DNA of 64,000 bases from CBDDHT01 sp965228615 (GTDB taxonomy: Bacteria; Pseudomonadota; Alphaproteobacteria; Rhizobiales; Methyloligellaceae), in the NCBI GenBank assembly GCA_965228615.1, contig CBDDHT010000004.1, positions 62,001 to 126,000 of the forward strand. Reading direction: 5' to 3'. A program made the position numbers and the translations under genes. Below the pieces are notes generated by a model. It saw nothing but the letters and a program-made list of their open reading frames with translations, had not been told where the DNA came from and ran no database searches. Below, one piece after another: positions 17,979 to 26,421 of this stretch; position 1 is the first letter of the stretch, and the number at the start of each line of letters is the position of its first letter.

Positions 17979-19139
17979 GTGAAAAAGAGTAACCACATAC
18001 TTGTCGCGGATGACGATCCGCTTCTGCTTGAGCTCACCCATTCGTCTCTAACGTCGGCCGGCTACCAGGTGACGCGGGCGACGAATGGTGTGGAAGCTGC
18101 AGCGCTATTGGATCAGACTGAATTCGATCTGATTATCAGCGATCTCGATATGCCTCAGATGGACGGTTTCGGTCTGCTTGAAGCAGTCAGAAACAGTCGC
18201 TTATGCCGGCATGTGCCGACAATTGTGATTACCACCCACGACGAATTCGAAGCGATCGAACGCGCTTATGCACTTGGCGCAACGTCGTTCATGATCAAGC
18301 CGCTCAACTGGACCCAGTTCGGTCACCATGTGCGCTATATTCTTCGGGCAAGCCGACATGAGGCGGAGCTTCGCAAGGCATGCGATGCCGCTGAGGCTGC
18401 AAGTCAGCTAAAAAGCGACGTTCTGTCCGTTGTGACCCACGAATTCCGCACGCCGCTGCATCAGATTATCGGTTTTTCCGATCTTCTAGAGCGTCACGAA
18501 GGCGACGTCGATGCTGCGTCCAAGCGTCAGGATTTCTCCAATCATATTCGCGATGCAGCCGTCAATCTGGATCGGATGGTCTCCGACATGCTGATATTCT
18601 CGCGGCTCCTTGCCGAGAAACCCAGTTTGGCGGAACAGGATCTTTCGGTCCAACAGCTGATATCATTGGCAACGAAAGCTGTCGAAACGCTCGCTGCGGA
18701 GAAGAATGTCGAAATCGTCGATCGGGCGTCCGAAAATGCGGATGTTGATCTGGTTTGCGATCGGGCCGTTTTCGAGCGTGCGTTCACGCATCTTATGGAG
18801 AATGCCATCGAGCACACGCCGGAAGGCGGGATGGTGGTCGTCGGAGCCAATATGGCGCGGGGCGGCCAATTGGTTTGCTTTGTCAAGGACGACGGCCCGG
18901 GCATCGAGCAAGCCCGTGTAGAGGAGCTCCTGGACCCGTTGTCGCAAGGCGACATGTCGTTGACGCGGTCGGGCAGCGGTCTTGGTATCGGTCTTTCGAT
19001 CGCCAGGCTCGCGGCTGAAGCTCATGGCGGACAATTCCTTTTAGAAACCGCACCAGGAGCCGGAACGACGGCAGCTCTGGTGTTTCCTTCTCAACGGGTC
19101 GGCTATTCCGACCCACAATGGTCAATGACTGCAAGTTGA
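17979..19139 (+). CDS. Soluble REC-histidine kinase hybrid
   Basis: 386 residues if started at GTG 17979, immediately before the receiver; the frame is open to 17862 and an earlier start is possible. The N-terminal receiver (VADDDPL, LIISDLDMPQMDG, FMIKPLN) is followed by a linker coiled coil, HisKA with VVTHEFRTPLHQIIG, and an ATPase domain with HLMENAIEHTP, KDDGPGIE and GSGLGIGLS. There is no membrane helix, so the input is the phosphorylation of its own receiver. Such REC-HK proteins act inside multi-kinase networks. Its divergent position next to the membrane hybrid kinase, with about 180 bp between start codons, suggests that the two belong to one pathway. It is followed within seven bases by the TadG-like gene. 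Confidence 0.88.
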   Translation: MKKSNHILVADDDPLLLELTHSSLTSAGYQVTRATNGVEAAALLDQTEFDLIISDLDMPQMDGFGLLEAVRNSRLCRHVPTIVITTHDEFEAIERAYALGATSFMIKPLNWTQFGHHVRYILRASRHEAELRKACDAAEAASQLKSDVLSVVTHEFRTPLHQIIGFSDLLERHEGDVDAASKRQDFSNHIRDAAVNLDRMVSDMLIFSRLLAEKPSLAEQDLSVQQLISLATKAVETLAAEKNVEIVDRASENADVDLVCDRAVFERAFTHLMENAIEHTPEGGMVVVGANMARGGQLVCFVKDDGPGIEQARVEELLDPLSQGDMSLTRSGSGLGIGLSIARLAAEAHGGQFLLETAPGAGTTAALVFPSQRVGYSDPQWSMTAS

Positions 19140-19145
19140 ATTCCG

Positions 19146-20462
19146 ATGATGATTCCTAAGCAAAACATGTGGCGATCGCGAAGCAGTTTTTTTGGAGACC
19201 GAATTGCCGGTTGGATTTCTTGTCGTGCCCGCGATTTCCGAACCAACACGCACGGTGGGATGGTTGTCCTTTTCGCACTCACTTTGCCGATCGCTATTGC
19301 TTCCGTCGGGATGCTCGTTGACTACGGGTATATGTCGTCGCGGAAGGCCAATTTGCAGGCTGCTGCCGACGCTGCCGCACTGGCGGGCGCAAGTGAGTTG
19401 CAGCTTGCAAACTCGGACGAAAGCAAAGCCGAAGCTGTTGCAGTCACTGTTGCGAAAACCAACCTCGCGTCGAATTCCGGTGGAATTAGTATCCAGACCA
19501 AAGTAGCGAGCGATCCAGTCGCTGTGACGGTTCAGATCACGCAGAGCCCAGGGCTCTATATTATGGGGGGTATGTTCGGGAACAAAGATACCGATATCAA
19601 CGTACATGCCACTGCGCGCGTTGTCGGTAACTCAACGATTTGTGCGTTGATACTGGAAGAGCAAACCAAGGCAGCATTGGCTGTCAATCAGGGTGCCCAG
19701 ATCACTGGTAACGGTTGTTCGATCTATTCCAATTCCAGCCATGCCGGTGGAATCAGCACCAGGAACAGGGCGCAGCTCAATGCGGAACTGATATGCACTG
19801 CCGGCGGCTTCGCGGGAGACGCCAGTACATACAGTCCTCAGCCACTGACGGATTGTCCGGTACTCGTCGATCCATTATCCGGCCGGCCGGCCCCAGTAGT
19901 GGGCGCCTGTGTGGAAGATGAACTTGAGATCGAAGGAGGGACGAGGACTCTGAAACCCGGAACCTATTGCAACGGACTGAGTATCGAGGATGCACAGGTA
20001 ACATTCGAACCCGGCGTGTATGTGATTAAGAACGGAGCGTTGCAGATTGCGGGTAATGCTGACATCACTGGCGAGCATGTGGGTTTCTATCTGCACGGTG
20101 ACTCTAGCACTTTCAAGATGGGCCCCAATACCAAGGTTGACTTGTCTGCACCGAAAGATGGCGTGATGGCCGGGATCCTGTTTTTTGAAGATCGCAACGC
20201 TACGCTTGGGCGTAAGCATACGATCCGAAGCAATGGCGCGCGATCGTTGATCGGTACGTTCTATCTTTCCAGAGGATCGTTGGTCATCGATGCGACGAAG
20301 CCGGTGTTTGACGAGTCGGCTTATACCGTTTTGATCGTGAGCACACTCGACATGTTCTCAGGACCGAACCTGGTACTGAATGCCGACTACGGTGCAACGG
20401 ATGTTCCCGTGCCGGATGGTCTTGCGGGAAGCGCAGGCAAGGATATCGTACTCGCAGAATAG
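19146..20462 (+). CDS. TadG-like pilus-assembly/surface protein
   Basis: 438 residues. The N-terminal membrane anchor FALTLPIAIASVGMLVDYG, followed by SRKANLQAAADAAALAGA, is the hallmark of TadE/TadG-like pseudopilins (Flp pilus assembly). The rest is periplasmic or extracellular: about 110-160 is DUF2134-like (PVAVTVQITQ), and from about 165 the sequence becomes a series of short hydrophobic/polar steps (CNGLSIEDAQVTFEPGVYV, LQIAGNADITGEHVGFYL) that looks like a right-handed beta-helix. No tad/cpa genes are nearby, so it is an orphan. It lies seven bases after a histidine kinase gene and is probably co-transcribed with it. The role may be in surface attachment. Confidence 0.8.
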   Translation: MMIPKQNMWRSRSSFFGDRIAGWISCRARDFRTNTHGGMVVLFALTLPIAIASVGMLVDYGYMSSRKANLQAAADAAALAGASELQLANSDESKAEAVAVTVAKTNLASNSGGISIQTKVASDPVAVTVQITQSPGLYIMGGMFGNKDTDINVHATARVVGNSTICALILEEQTKAALAVNQGAQITGNGCSIYSNSSHAGGISTRNRAQLNAELICTAGGFAGDASTYSPQPLTDCPVLVDPLSGRPAPVVGACVEDELEIEGGTRTLKPGTYCNGLSIEDAQVTFEPGVYVIKNGALQIAGNADITGEHVGFYLHGDSSTFKMGPNTKVDLSAPKDGVMAGILFFEDRNATLGRKHTIRSNGARSLIGTFYLSRGSLVIDATKPVFDESAYTVLIVSTLDMFSGPNLVLNADYGATDVPVPDGLAGSAGKDIVLAE

Positions 20463-20623
20463 TATCGCGACTTCGCAGTTGAATGTCTGCCGATCGTTGG
20501 TTATCGACAGCATGTGGCCAGAATGACACTCGAATAGAGAATTTGGCGAGCGGGTTCTGCAACCCAAGCATACCAAGGATTCAGCGATTCAGTCTGCGGG
20601 ATTGAATGCGATTGAATTGATGT

Positions 20624-20779
20624 TCAGTCGCTCAGGCGTCGGTCTTCGCCGAACCGCCGATCGGCACCTGATCGTCGTTCACCAACGGTCTTGCGCTCAT
20701 CTTCGGAACGCGTATCAACGCCGGAACGGCGATCCGATGCACGCCGTTGTTCTCCAGAGCGTTTCTCTTCGATTCTCAT
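20624..20779 (-). CDS. Small Arg-rich protein with RRSGxDxR repeats
   Basis: A 51-residue gene, MRIEEKRSGEQRRASD at the start and RRFGEDRRLSD at the end. The body repeats the pattern DRRSGVDTRS, then GERRSGADRR. This organisation occurs in small uncharacterised proteins of alphaproteobacteria, often near signalling genes; I do not know a function. The ATG has GGGAG about ten bases upstream and the frame ends in TGA. Composition is extremely Arg-, Asp- and Glu-rich with no hydrophobic core, so it is probably disordered. It lies alone between convergent neighbours. Confidence 0.65.
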   Translation of the reverse strand: MRIEEKRSGEQRRASDRRSGVDTRSEDERKTVGERRSGADRRFGEDRRLSD

Positions 20780-20883
20780 TTTAAGCATTCTCCCGAAGAC
20801 GATATTGAAAAAGCATATCCGATCGGGATCAATGTCTCATAAATTTAATCACTAAATATTTATGCGTTACGAAGGCCTGGAGA

Positions 20884-21228
20884 CTAGGGGGTATCGAAGT
20901 GGACCGCCAGCCAGAGGGTATGCTCTTCCGTAGAAGTCCACGTCACGCGGTGACGGCAATGGGCCGGGAGCAGAATCCAGTCGCCCGGAACAAGTGTACG
21001 TTCTGACGGCTCATCTTCTATCTGCAGCCGTGCGCGGCCTTTCAGCAATGCAACCCATTCATCTCTCGTCTGGTCGTACCAGGATCCCTCAGGCGTGACC
21101 TGCCCGGTTGAGACGATGCGTTCAACACGTACATTTGGGGTTTCCGACAGGATGTCGATGAATTCATCCGACCGTTCCATGTTAGGGAGCGATCTGAAGA
21201 GGTTTCCAAATGGGAGGGATGAAGTCAT
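20884..21228 (-). CDS. Cupin-domain protein
   Basis: 114 residues forming a single cupin barrel. The two cupin motifs are recognisable: PEGSWYDQTRDEWVALLKG, which is shifted from the usual G-x5-H-x-H form, and PGDWILLPAHCRHRVTW, containing the second-motif histidines. The first-motif metal ligands look partly replaced (DQTRDEW), so metal binding is uncertain. Related small cupins are often annotated as phosphoribosylaminoimidazole-carboxylase-like or cytoplasmic sugar/metabolite binders. It is the last gene of the leftward ATP-grasp cluster, about 190 bases after the TPR gene, and could be an accessory enzyme for it. Confidence 0.7.
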   Translation of the reverse strand: MTSSLPFGNLFRSLPNMERSDEFIDILSETPNVRVERIVSTGQVTPEGSWYDQTRDEWVALLKGRARLQIEDEPSERTLVPGDWILLPAHCRHRVTWTSTEEHTLWLAVHFDTP

Positions 21229-21422
21229 GGGTTCACGCGAGGTTCAATGTCGTCGCCGAAGACATGGGACAGAATGGCTTCGGCTGGGGAGGAAACTGCA
21301 GGGACTTCGACATGACCCACGCGCTCCTTACCGGCTGGGTTTCGATGCTCGCAGACTATGTGCGATCGCGGTTGGATTGAAGCTCTGCGCGAAGGTCTTG
21401 AAATCGGCCTGCTTTTTTCTCC

Positions 21423-22808
21423 TCAAGCAGCCAGGAGAGACGCCGCGCGGGCCTCCGCGCGGTTCGCGTGCGCCGCTTGACCGAGCTGATTGTGGGCACG
21501 GGCGACAAAGCTCCAGTTCTGAGGGCTGCTCGGTTTGAGGCAGCATCGCTCATTGGCGAGCGCCAAGGCCAGCTGGCCCTGTCCGTCGCGCAGGGCTGAC
21601 TCCAGGAGTGTCCATCCGATCACGTCGCGCTGGGCGAAGCTGCCACCGAGGCGATGGGTCCGATAGCGGATCGGCATCAGCTTGGCGACGCAGGACCCAT
21701 AGTCACCGGTCGCAAAATCCTGTAGCGCGCGGCAGAAAGGCAGGCCGATCTCGCGGCTCATGGCGACATTCGCATCGCTCGCATGATCGCAATACCGCTC
21801 ATTGGCGTTGAGCAGCTTTTCGGCCGCCTCGATCCGGTTGTCCGCAACGAAAGCCATCATGGCGTGGACGTCGTTGAAAGCGTAGAGCGTGTCTTCCGCA
21901 CTCGGCTCCCATTTGTCTGCAAGATCCCGCCAGCGATGACCGGCATCGATTCCAAGAAGTTTGAGCCGCCAGAGCAGTGCCGCCGCGTCCAGCTCTTCAT
22001 ATTTGTCGCCGGCATGGTCGGCGCCGCGCAAATGATCGTCATAGATCTGCAGAACACGGTTGCTCTGTCCGAGATCCAGATGAAGCAGAGACAGGTGCCA
22101 CCATAGATGGTTGGCAAAGGTTGTGTTCGCCCAGTCTTTCTCCCGGCGTGTGAGAAACGCTATGCCGCCCGATTGTCGGCCTTGCATCTCATAGACGTGA
22201 GCAAGAGCATGAATGGCATAGGGGTGACTAGGGCGCATTGCGACGGCACGGCGGCCGACTTCCTCCGCGTCGGCGAAATCACGGTTCTCTTCGAGTCCGA
22301 ACGAATAGAAGCCCAAAACAAATTCATAGCCCGGGAGAGATTCGTCCCACATCGGGTAGACGCGTGCGATACTGTCGCGTTGGCCGACCACGTCGCCAAG
22401 CAAGACATCGGTCAGGTGCACGAGTTGCAGTGCCAGAAGATCGAACGGATATTGAATGAGCACGGCTTCCCAGTGCTGAACCGCGCCGAAGAAGTCCCCG
22501 TCGATCCAAGCGCGCAGTGCTGCGATATGCCCGCGTTCGCGATCGTTGGCTTTTGACTTGAGTGCTTCGGCCGCTTCTACGCTGGTAACCAGGTCTTTGT
22601 AGATGCGGGTCTCCATCGCCTGGGTCAGCAATCCCGCCTTAAAGCAGTGGCCCATGACGAAGTCCGGATTGTCTTTCAGCAACGCATCGAACGTACCGAC
22701 AGGATCGCCGCGGAATGCGAGCGTATCCTCCTGACACCGATCCAGGACCTTTATCAGTTCGGCATCGTCACACGAGGTGGGAACACCTCTGCAATCGGTC
22801 AATCCCAT
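21423..22808 (-). CDS. TTC38-like tetratricopeptide repeat protein
   Basis: 461 residues from ATG 22808, which has GGAGG six bases upstream; the longer frame to 22946 is not supported. The protein is almost wholly helical TPR-like repeats (for example GHCFKAGLLTQAMETRIYKD, HPYAIHALAHVYEMQGRQ, THRLGGSFAQRD), matching the TTC38 family (tetratricopeptide repeat protein 38), whose members often sit near biosynthetic or redox enzymes. It has no signal peptide, so it is cytoplasmic. It is the fourth gene of the EamA, ATP-grasp, ATP-grasp run and may scaffold the two ligases. The family has no settled function. Confidence 0.8.
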   Translation of the reverse strand: MGLTDCRGVPTSCDDAELIKVLDRCQEDTLAFRGDPVGTFDALLKDNPDFVMGHCFKAGLLTQAMETRIYKDLVTSVEAAEALKSKANDRERGHIAALRAWIDGDFFGAVQHWEAVLIQYPFDLLALQLVHLTDVLLGDVVGQRDSIARVYPMWDESLPGYEFVLGFYSFGLEENRDFADAEEVGRRAVAMRPSHPYAIHALAHVYEMQGRQSGGIAFLTRREKDWANTTFANHLWWHLSLLHLDLGQSNRVLQIYDDHLRGADHAGDKYEELDAAALLWRLKLLGIDAGHRWRDLADKWEPSAEDTLYAFNDVHAMMAFVADNRIEAAEKLLNANERYCDHASDANVAMSREIGLPFCRALQDFATGDYGSCVAKLMPIRYRTHRLGGSFAQRDVIGWTLLESALRDGQGQLALALANERCCLKPSSPQNWSFVARAHNQLGQAAHANRAEARAASLLAA

Positions 22809-22997
22809 TGATTTGCCTCCTATGCGTCCCAGTTTGTCCTGCCTGGCCGTTGCCAATGCTGATAACCCAAATCTGTGCGACTCGCTGCCGCTATAGCCAT
22901 AACTTAATGCTCTTCCGCGAAACTGCATTGCCGAATCCTGTTTCAATTTGGAAAAAATGCCTGTTCCCCAGAGGTGGCGAATGTTTGCGTGTCTCGC

Positions 22998-23900
22998 TCA
23001 GAGCGCCATAAGGGCCGCCGCAAGCTTCTTTTTCAGAACGCCGAAAACGGGGTGGCGTGCATTCTCCTGAAGGCCGACGCGCGAATTGACTTCGATGATC
23101 TTCACCCCTTCCGGTGAGAGTGCCATGTCGACAGTCAGAAACCGCGGTCCGTACTCAGCCATGCGTCTGTCAGCCTCGATGGCCGTTTCCAGGAATTTCT
23201 GCGGAATGTTCTCGATCGGGACGACGAGCAACTCGCCACCAAACGCAACGCCTGCAAGGAGACCGCCAGCAGGCGGTGTGCGCACGAAACCAAGCAGCAC
23301 TTCGCCATTCAGCAGCGTTACGCGAAAATCATGGACGCCATCGACGATGTCGGGAACACCGGCCGACGTGTCGAGGAACTGCTGCACGAGTACCGGATAG
23401 GCGATAGGAGCTGTGAGCAGGTCAGCGTCGCCCGAAATGTGAACGCCCTTGCCTTCATAGCCGTAGACCGGTTTGACCACCTTGAGACGCCCTTCGAGCT
23501 TAGAGAGTGCGTCGCGGAGTTCGTCTTCGTTGTGAACAAGAAACGTCAGCGGCGAAAGATCTTCGAGCAGATTGTGGGACTCCCATTTGTCGCGGCAGAG
23601 TTTCGTGACCGCCGGACAGTTGAAGATCGGGTCGAAGCCGTTGGGCTTGATGTCGCCCTTGTCGTAGATGATGTCGCTTTCGACCGGCCCGGTCTCGATC
23701 ACATCGCGACCGCGAATCCGCCAGCTCTGCGCGAACCGGCCCGCACCCTCATAGGAGTTCTGATCACGCGTGATGATGTAGTTGCCACCAAGCGCCTCGA
23801 TCTCCGCGTTGAGCTGGCAGTGGCTGTTGAAATACTCGCTCTTGTCGAACGGATATCCCCAGGTGCCAGGTTTCTCAAAAAAGACGACGACGTTCTTCAT
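22998..23900 (-). CDS. ATP-grasp ligase B (glutathione-synthetase-like)
   Basis: 300 residues from ATG 23900, which overlaps the stop of the preceding ATP-grasp gene (ATGA). The sequence has a pre-ATP-grasp domain (NVVVFFEKPGTWGYPFD), a central lid region with LKVVKPVYGYEGKGVHI (the nucleotide-binding Lys and Gly-rich loop), YPVLVQQFLD, and a C-terminal catalytic block with FLTVDMALSPEG and KIIEVNSRVGLQ, where the Glu and Asn bind magnesium-ATP. This is the fold of carboxylate-amine ligases such as glutathione synthetase and RimK, which join an acid to an amine through an acyl-phosphate. The substrate is unknown. Pairing with a second, different ATP-grasp suggests two sequential ligations. 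Confidence 0.82.
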   Translation of the reverse strand: MKNVVVFFEKPGTWGYPFDKSEYFNSHCQLNAEIEALGGNYIITRDQNSYEGAGRFAQSWRIRGRDVIETGPVESDIIYDKGDIKPNGFDPIFNCPAVTKLCRDKWESHNLLEDLSPLTFLVHNEDELRDALSKLEGRLKVVKPVYGYEGKGVHISGDADLLTAPIAYPVLVQQFLDTSAGVPDIVDGVHDFRVTLLNGEVLLGFVRTPPAGGLLAGVAFGGELLVVPIENIPQKFLETAIEADRRMAEYGPRFLTVDMALSPEGVKIIEVNSRVGLQENARHPVFGVLKKKLAAALMAL

Positions 23901-24955
23901 GAGAATACCGTCTCCAAAGCGGTATCGGGCTGGCGTCTGGCAGCGCAGGGAACCCGGCCGTTGCGTCTGGCGAAATCCAGCATCCAACTCAGGAATTCGG
24001 TCATATAGGGCTTGCCGGTAATCAACTCGAGACGGCCCATGGCACCGACATTCCCGGCATTGATTTCACTAATCTTCCAGTGACCGTCATCGTCGAGCAG
24101 AAAGTCGTATCCAAGGATCCGCAGTCCCAGCCGCTCGAATGCCGGTACGGTCTCGGCAATCGCCGCGCGTTCGAAGTCCGAGAGTTCGGTGACGATGCAA
24201 TCAACAGGCGAAGAGCTTGTATTGTGGACCCAGTGGCCAACACGTGAGCGGCGCACAAATGTCCCCTTGATCTTGCCCTCGATTACGATTGCGCGTTTGT
24301 CGCCTTCAGTAACCAGCGGGAGATAGCGGACAAGCTCCAGAACCTGACCTGGTACGAATTGAATGTTGTCGAATGCCTTAGCGAGGCAGTCATAGGCGCG
24401 AACGCCTTCGATGATGTGATCGGTTCGGATCAGGTTGCCGTCCTGCCAGATCTTGTAGACACCGATGCCCCCCGTGCCGCCGGGGCGTTTGGCAACGATG
24501 GTTCCATATTCGGCGAGGAACAGTTCAGCCTCTGCGATTTCGCCCGTTATGAGCATGGGCGGGAGGTAGCGTGCCGGAGTGATCCTGGAAAGGAACCCGG
24601 CGGCCGTCTGCTCTTTCTTCGAAAGGGGATTATTGAGGAACTGGACGTTTGAAGACCATGCCCCGAGACGATCCAGATATCCGACGCCGAACGGCTTCGC
24701 GGACCGGCAGAAGACGATATCGAAATCCTTGATCCGCATAGGCACCGTGGCCTTGTCGTTGAGGGTCAGAAAATCTTCGTGCGTGATATCTGTGTTGACA
24801 GGCGCAACCATGACCTCGTCTGCGCCGGTCACGCTATGTGTCGGTAGATGAAAGAGCTGTATGAGAGGATCGCGGGCGGCCCAGCGATAGCTGACAGTGA
24901 CCTCGTTGTCGGGCGTTGCATAGGCGGCGGGATGTGTAATGAACAGGAACTTCAA
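23897..24955 (-). CDS. ATP-grasp ligase A (glutathione-synthetase-like)
   Basis: 352 residues. ATP-grasp features include the pre-domain FCRSAKPFGVGYLDRLG, TIVAKRPGGTGGIGVYKI (lysine plus Gly-rich loop), the adenine-contact stretch LELVRYLPLVTEGDKRAIVIEG, and FLLDDDGHWKISEINAGNVGAMGRLE, with the Glu and Asn that chelate magnesium. The domain order and the GGTGG loop are close to bacterial glutathione synthetase. It is unlikely to be GshB itself, because the GshB substrate-site signature is not obvious and a paralogue follows directly. It is transcribed from the EamA gene with a 54-base gap and is coupled to ligase B by a four-base overlap. Confidence 0.82.
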   Translation of the reverse strand: MKFLFITHPAAYATPDNEVTVSYRWAARDPLIQLFHLPTHSVTGADEVMVAPVNTDITHEDFLTLNDKATVPMRIKDFDIVFCRSAKPFGVGYLDRLGAWSSNVQFLNNPLSKKEQTAAGFLSRITPARYLPPMLITGEIAEAELFLAEYGTIVAKRPGGTGGIGVYKIWQDGNLIRTDHIIEGVRAYDCLAKAFDNIQFVPGQVLELVRYLPLVTEGDKRAIVIEGKIKGTFVRRSRVGHWVHNTSSSPVDCIVTELSDFERAAIAETVPAFERLGLRILGYDFLLDDDGHWKISEINAGNVGAMGRLELITGKPYMTEFLSWMLDFARRNGRVPCAARRQPDTALETVFS

Positions 24956-25009
24956 TGCGTTATCTCCTCAATTCGACAAGACAATAAAAATTTCGAACCG
25001 GTTGATTGG

Positions 25010-26032
25010 TTAGTGAGCCGCGAGGCTTGCTTCCGAACTTTCCGGTGCATTCTTGGGTCGGCGATCCTGAGGTCCGCGCCAGCTGGTAATCAGGACGCCG
25101 ATCGACACGAGGCCAAGACCGATGAACTGGTATTGGGTTGGTATTTGACCGTTGATGAAGTAGGCGAAGACGATGCTCAGAACCGGTGTCAGAAGCGTCC
25201 ATTTTGCGACGGCCGCGGGTTTGAGGCGCCTGATTGCCGCGTACCAGGTGAACTGCGAGGTCACGACGATGATCAAGGCGTAGATTGCCATGATCACCCA
25301 GAGCTGGCCCGAGGTCGCGTCTTCGAAATGATGCAGACCGAACAATAGAATCGCGATAATGAAGAAGATGGTCGCCGAGACGACATTGCGGGCAAAGACC
25401 ATGGCCCTCAGGCTGCAGGCCTTGCCGATGCGTTTGCCAAGTACAAGCGTCAGTGCATAGAAGAAGGCGGAACCGAGTATCAGAACGTCCCCTTCCACCA
25501 GTTTGAAGCCACCGCTGGTTAGAACCGTTGCGACGACGCCCAACGCAATGAAGGCAAAGCCGAACCACTCGGCGCGCTTGATCGGGGCATGAAGAAACAA
25601 CGCTCCGGCGAAAGCAAACAGGACAGGCCCGACGCGGCCGAGGAGGATCGCGTTTGCGACAGTCGTCGTGGTGAGCGCCAGGAAGATCATGGCCGACAGG
25701 GCCGCGGCCGACATTCCCATGAGAACGAGTAGAATTCTCACCCGGTTCGATAGCGCAATCAGGTCCCGCAAAATGGCGCGGAAACCGAATTGTACGGCGA
25801 CAACGAAGGCTGCGCACAGATTGCCGATGAAAAGAATATTGCAGAATGAAATTGGATCGACGGTTGTGCCGGCGAGGCTCGGTCCTTCGATAACGAGAAA
25901 GGCCACCACCGGGGCGCTTAGCGCCATAATGGCCCGCGAGACGACGACGAGAATGCGGGCATCGATCCGGTCGAGCAGGGCAGGAGGCCCGACTTCTCCG
26001 AGTTCAACGCATTTTTCAGGTGCCCCCGGCAT
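25010..26032 (-). CDS. EamA/DMT-family transporter
   Basis: 340 residues with ten hydrophobic helices in two EamA halves; recognisable pieces are LLGRVGPVLFAFAGALFL in the first half and KWTLLTPVLSIVFAYFING in the second. A GGAGGA ribosome-binding site precedes the ATG at 26032. EamA proteins generally export amino acids, dipeptides, nucleotides or small metabolites. As the promoter-proximal gene of the cluster with two ATP-grasp ligases, export of the ligation product is the simplest reading. The C-terminal 20 residues are hydrophilic. Confidence 0.87.
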   Translation of the reverse strand: MPGAPEKCVELGEVGPPALLDRIDARILVVVSRAIMALSAPVVAFLVIEGPSLAGTTVDPISFCNILFIGNLCAAFVVAVQFGFRAILRDLIALSNRVRILLVLMGMSAAALSAMIFLALTTTTVANAILLGRVGPVLFAFAGALFLHAPIKRAEWFGFAFIALGVVATVLTSGGFKLVEGDVLILGSAFFYALTLVLGKRIGKACSLRAMVFARNVVSATIFFIIAILLFGLHHFEDATSGQLWVIMAIYALIIVVTSQFTWYAAIRRLKPAAVAKWTLLTPVLSIVFAYFINGQIPTQYQFIGLGLVSIGVLITSWRGPQDRRPKNAPESSEASLAAH

Positions 26033-26421
26033 TCGTGTCCTCCAGCCTCGACCGGCAATTGCTCCGTCCTCGTTTCATTTAGGACGTGTCGGAGGATAAT
26101 CTGCCGATATCACGCAATTATCAGCGGAATTGAGCCATACTTGCGGAAAAGTCCTGCGCTCTCACGGCGTTGTGTCCTTCCGTGTGCGGACGTGTGTGCG
26201 GCCATGCACGGCCATCGCTCTTGCGGCCGTAAATCGACCGCCTGTTTTGGCGTGGTGTGGACAAAAAATGACTAAAAATCAGGCAATTAGTCTGTGGCTT
26301 GTCTGCAACAGTCGGCAGCCAATAGTCCGCGCCGAGACATTCGGTCGCTGCAAATAGCCATATTGGGCTGGTAGAACGGAACGCAATCGGAATCGATAAG
26401 ATTGTTTGAGGCACATCCAAC
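26033..26421. other. Intergenic region between divergent genes
   Basis: About 390 bases between the leftward EamA operon and the rightward mipA-like gene. It must contain two promoters, but I could not fix -35/-10 boxes with confidence. No RNA gene, terminator or repeat is apparent; the short frames here carry no signature. Confidence 0.4.
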
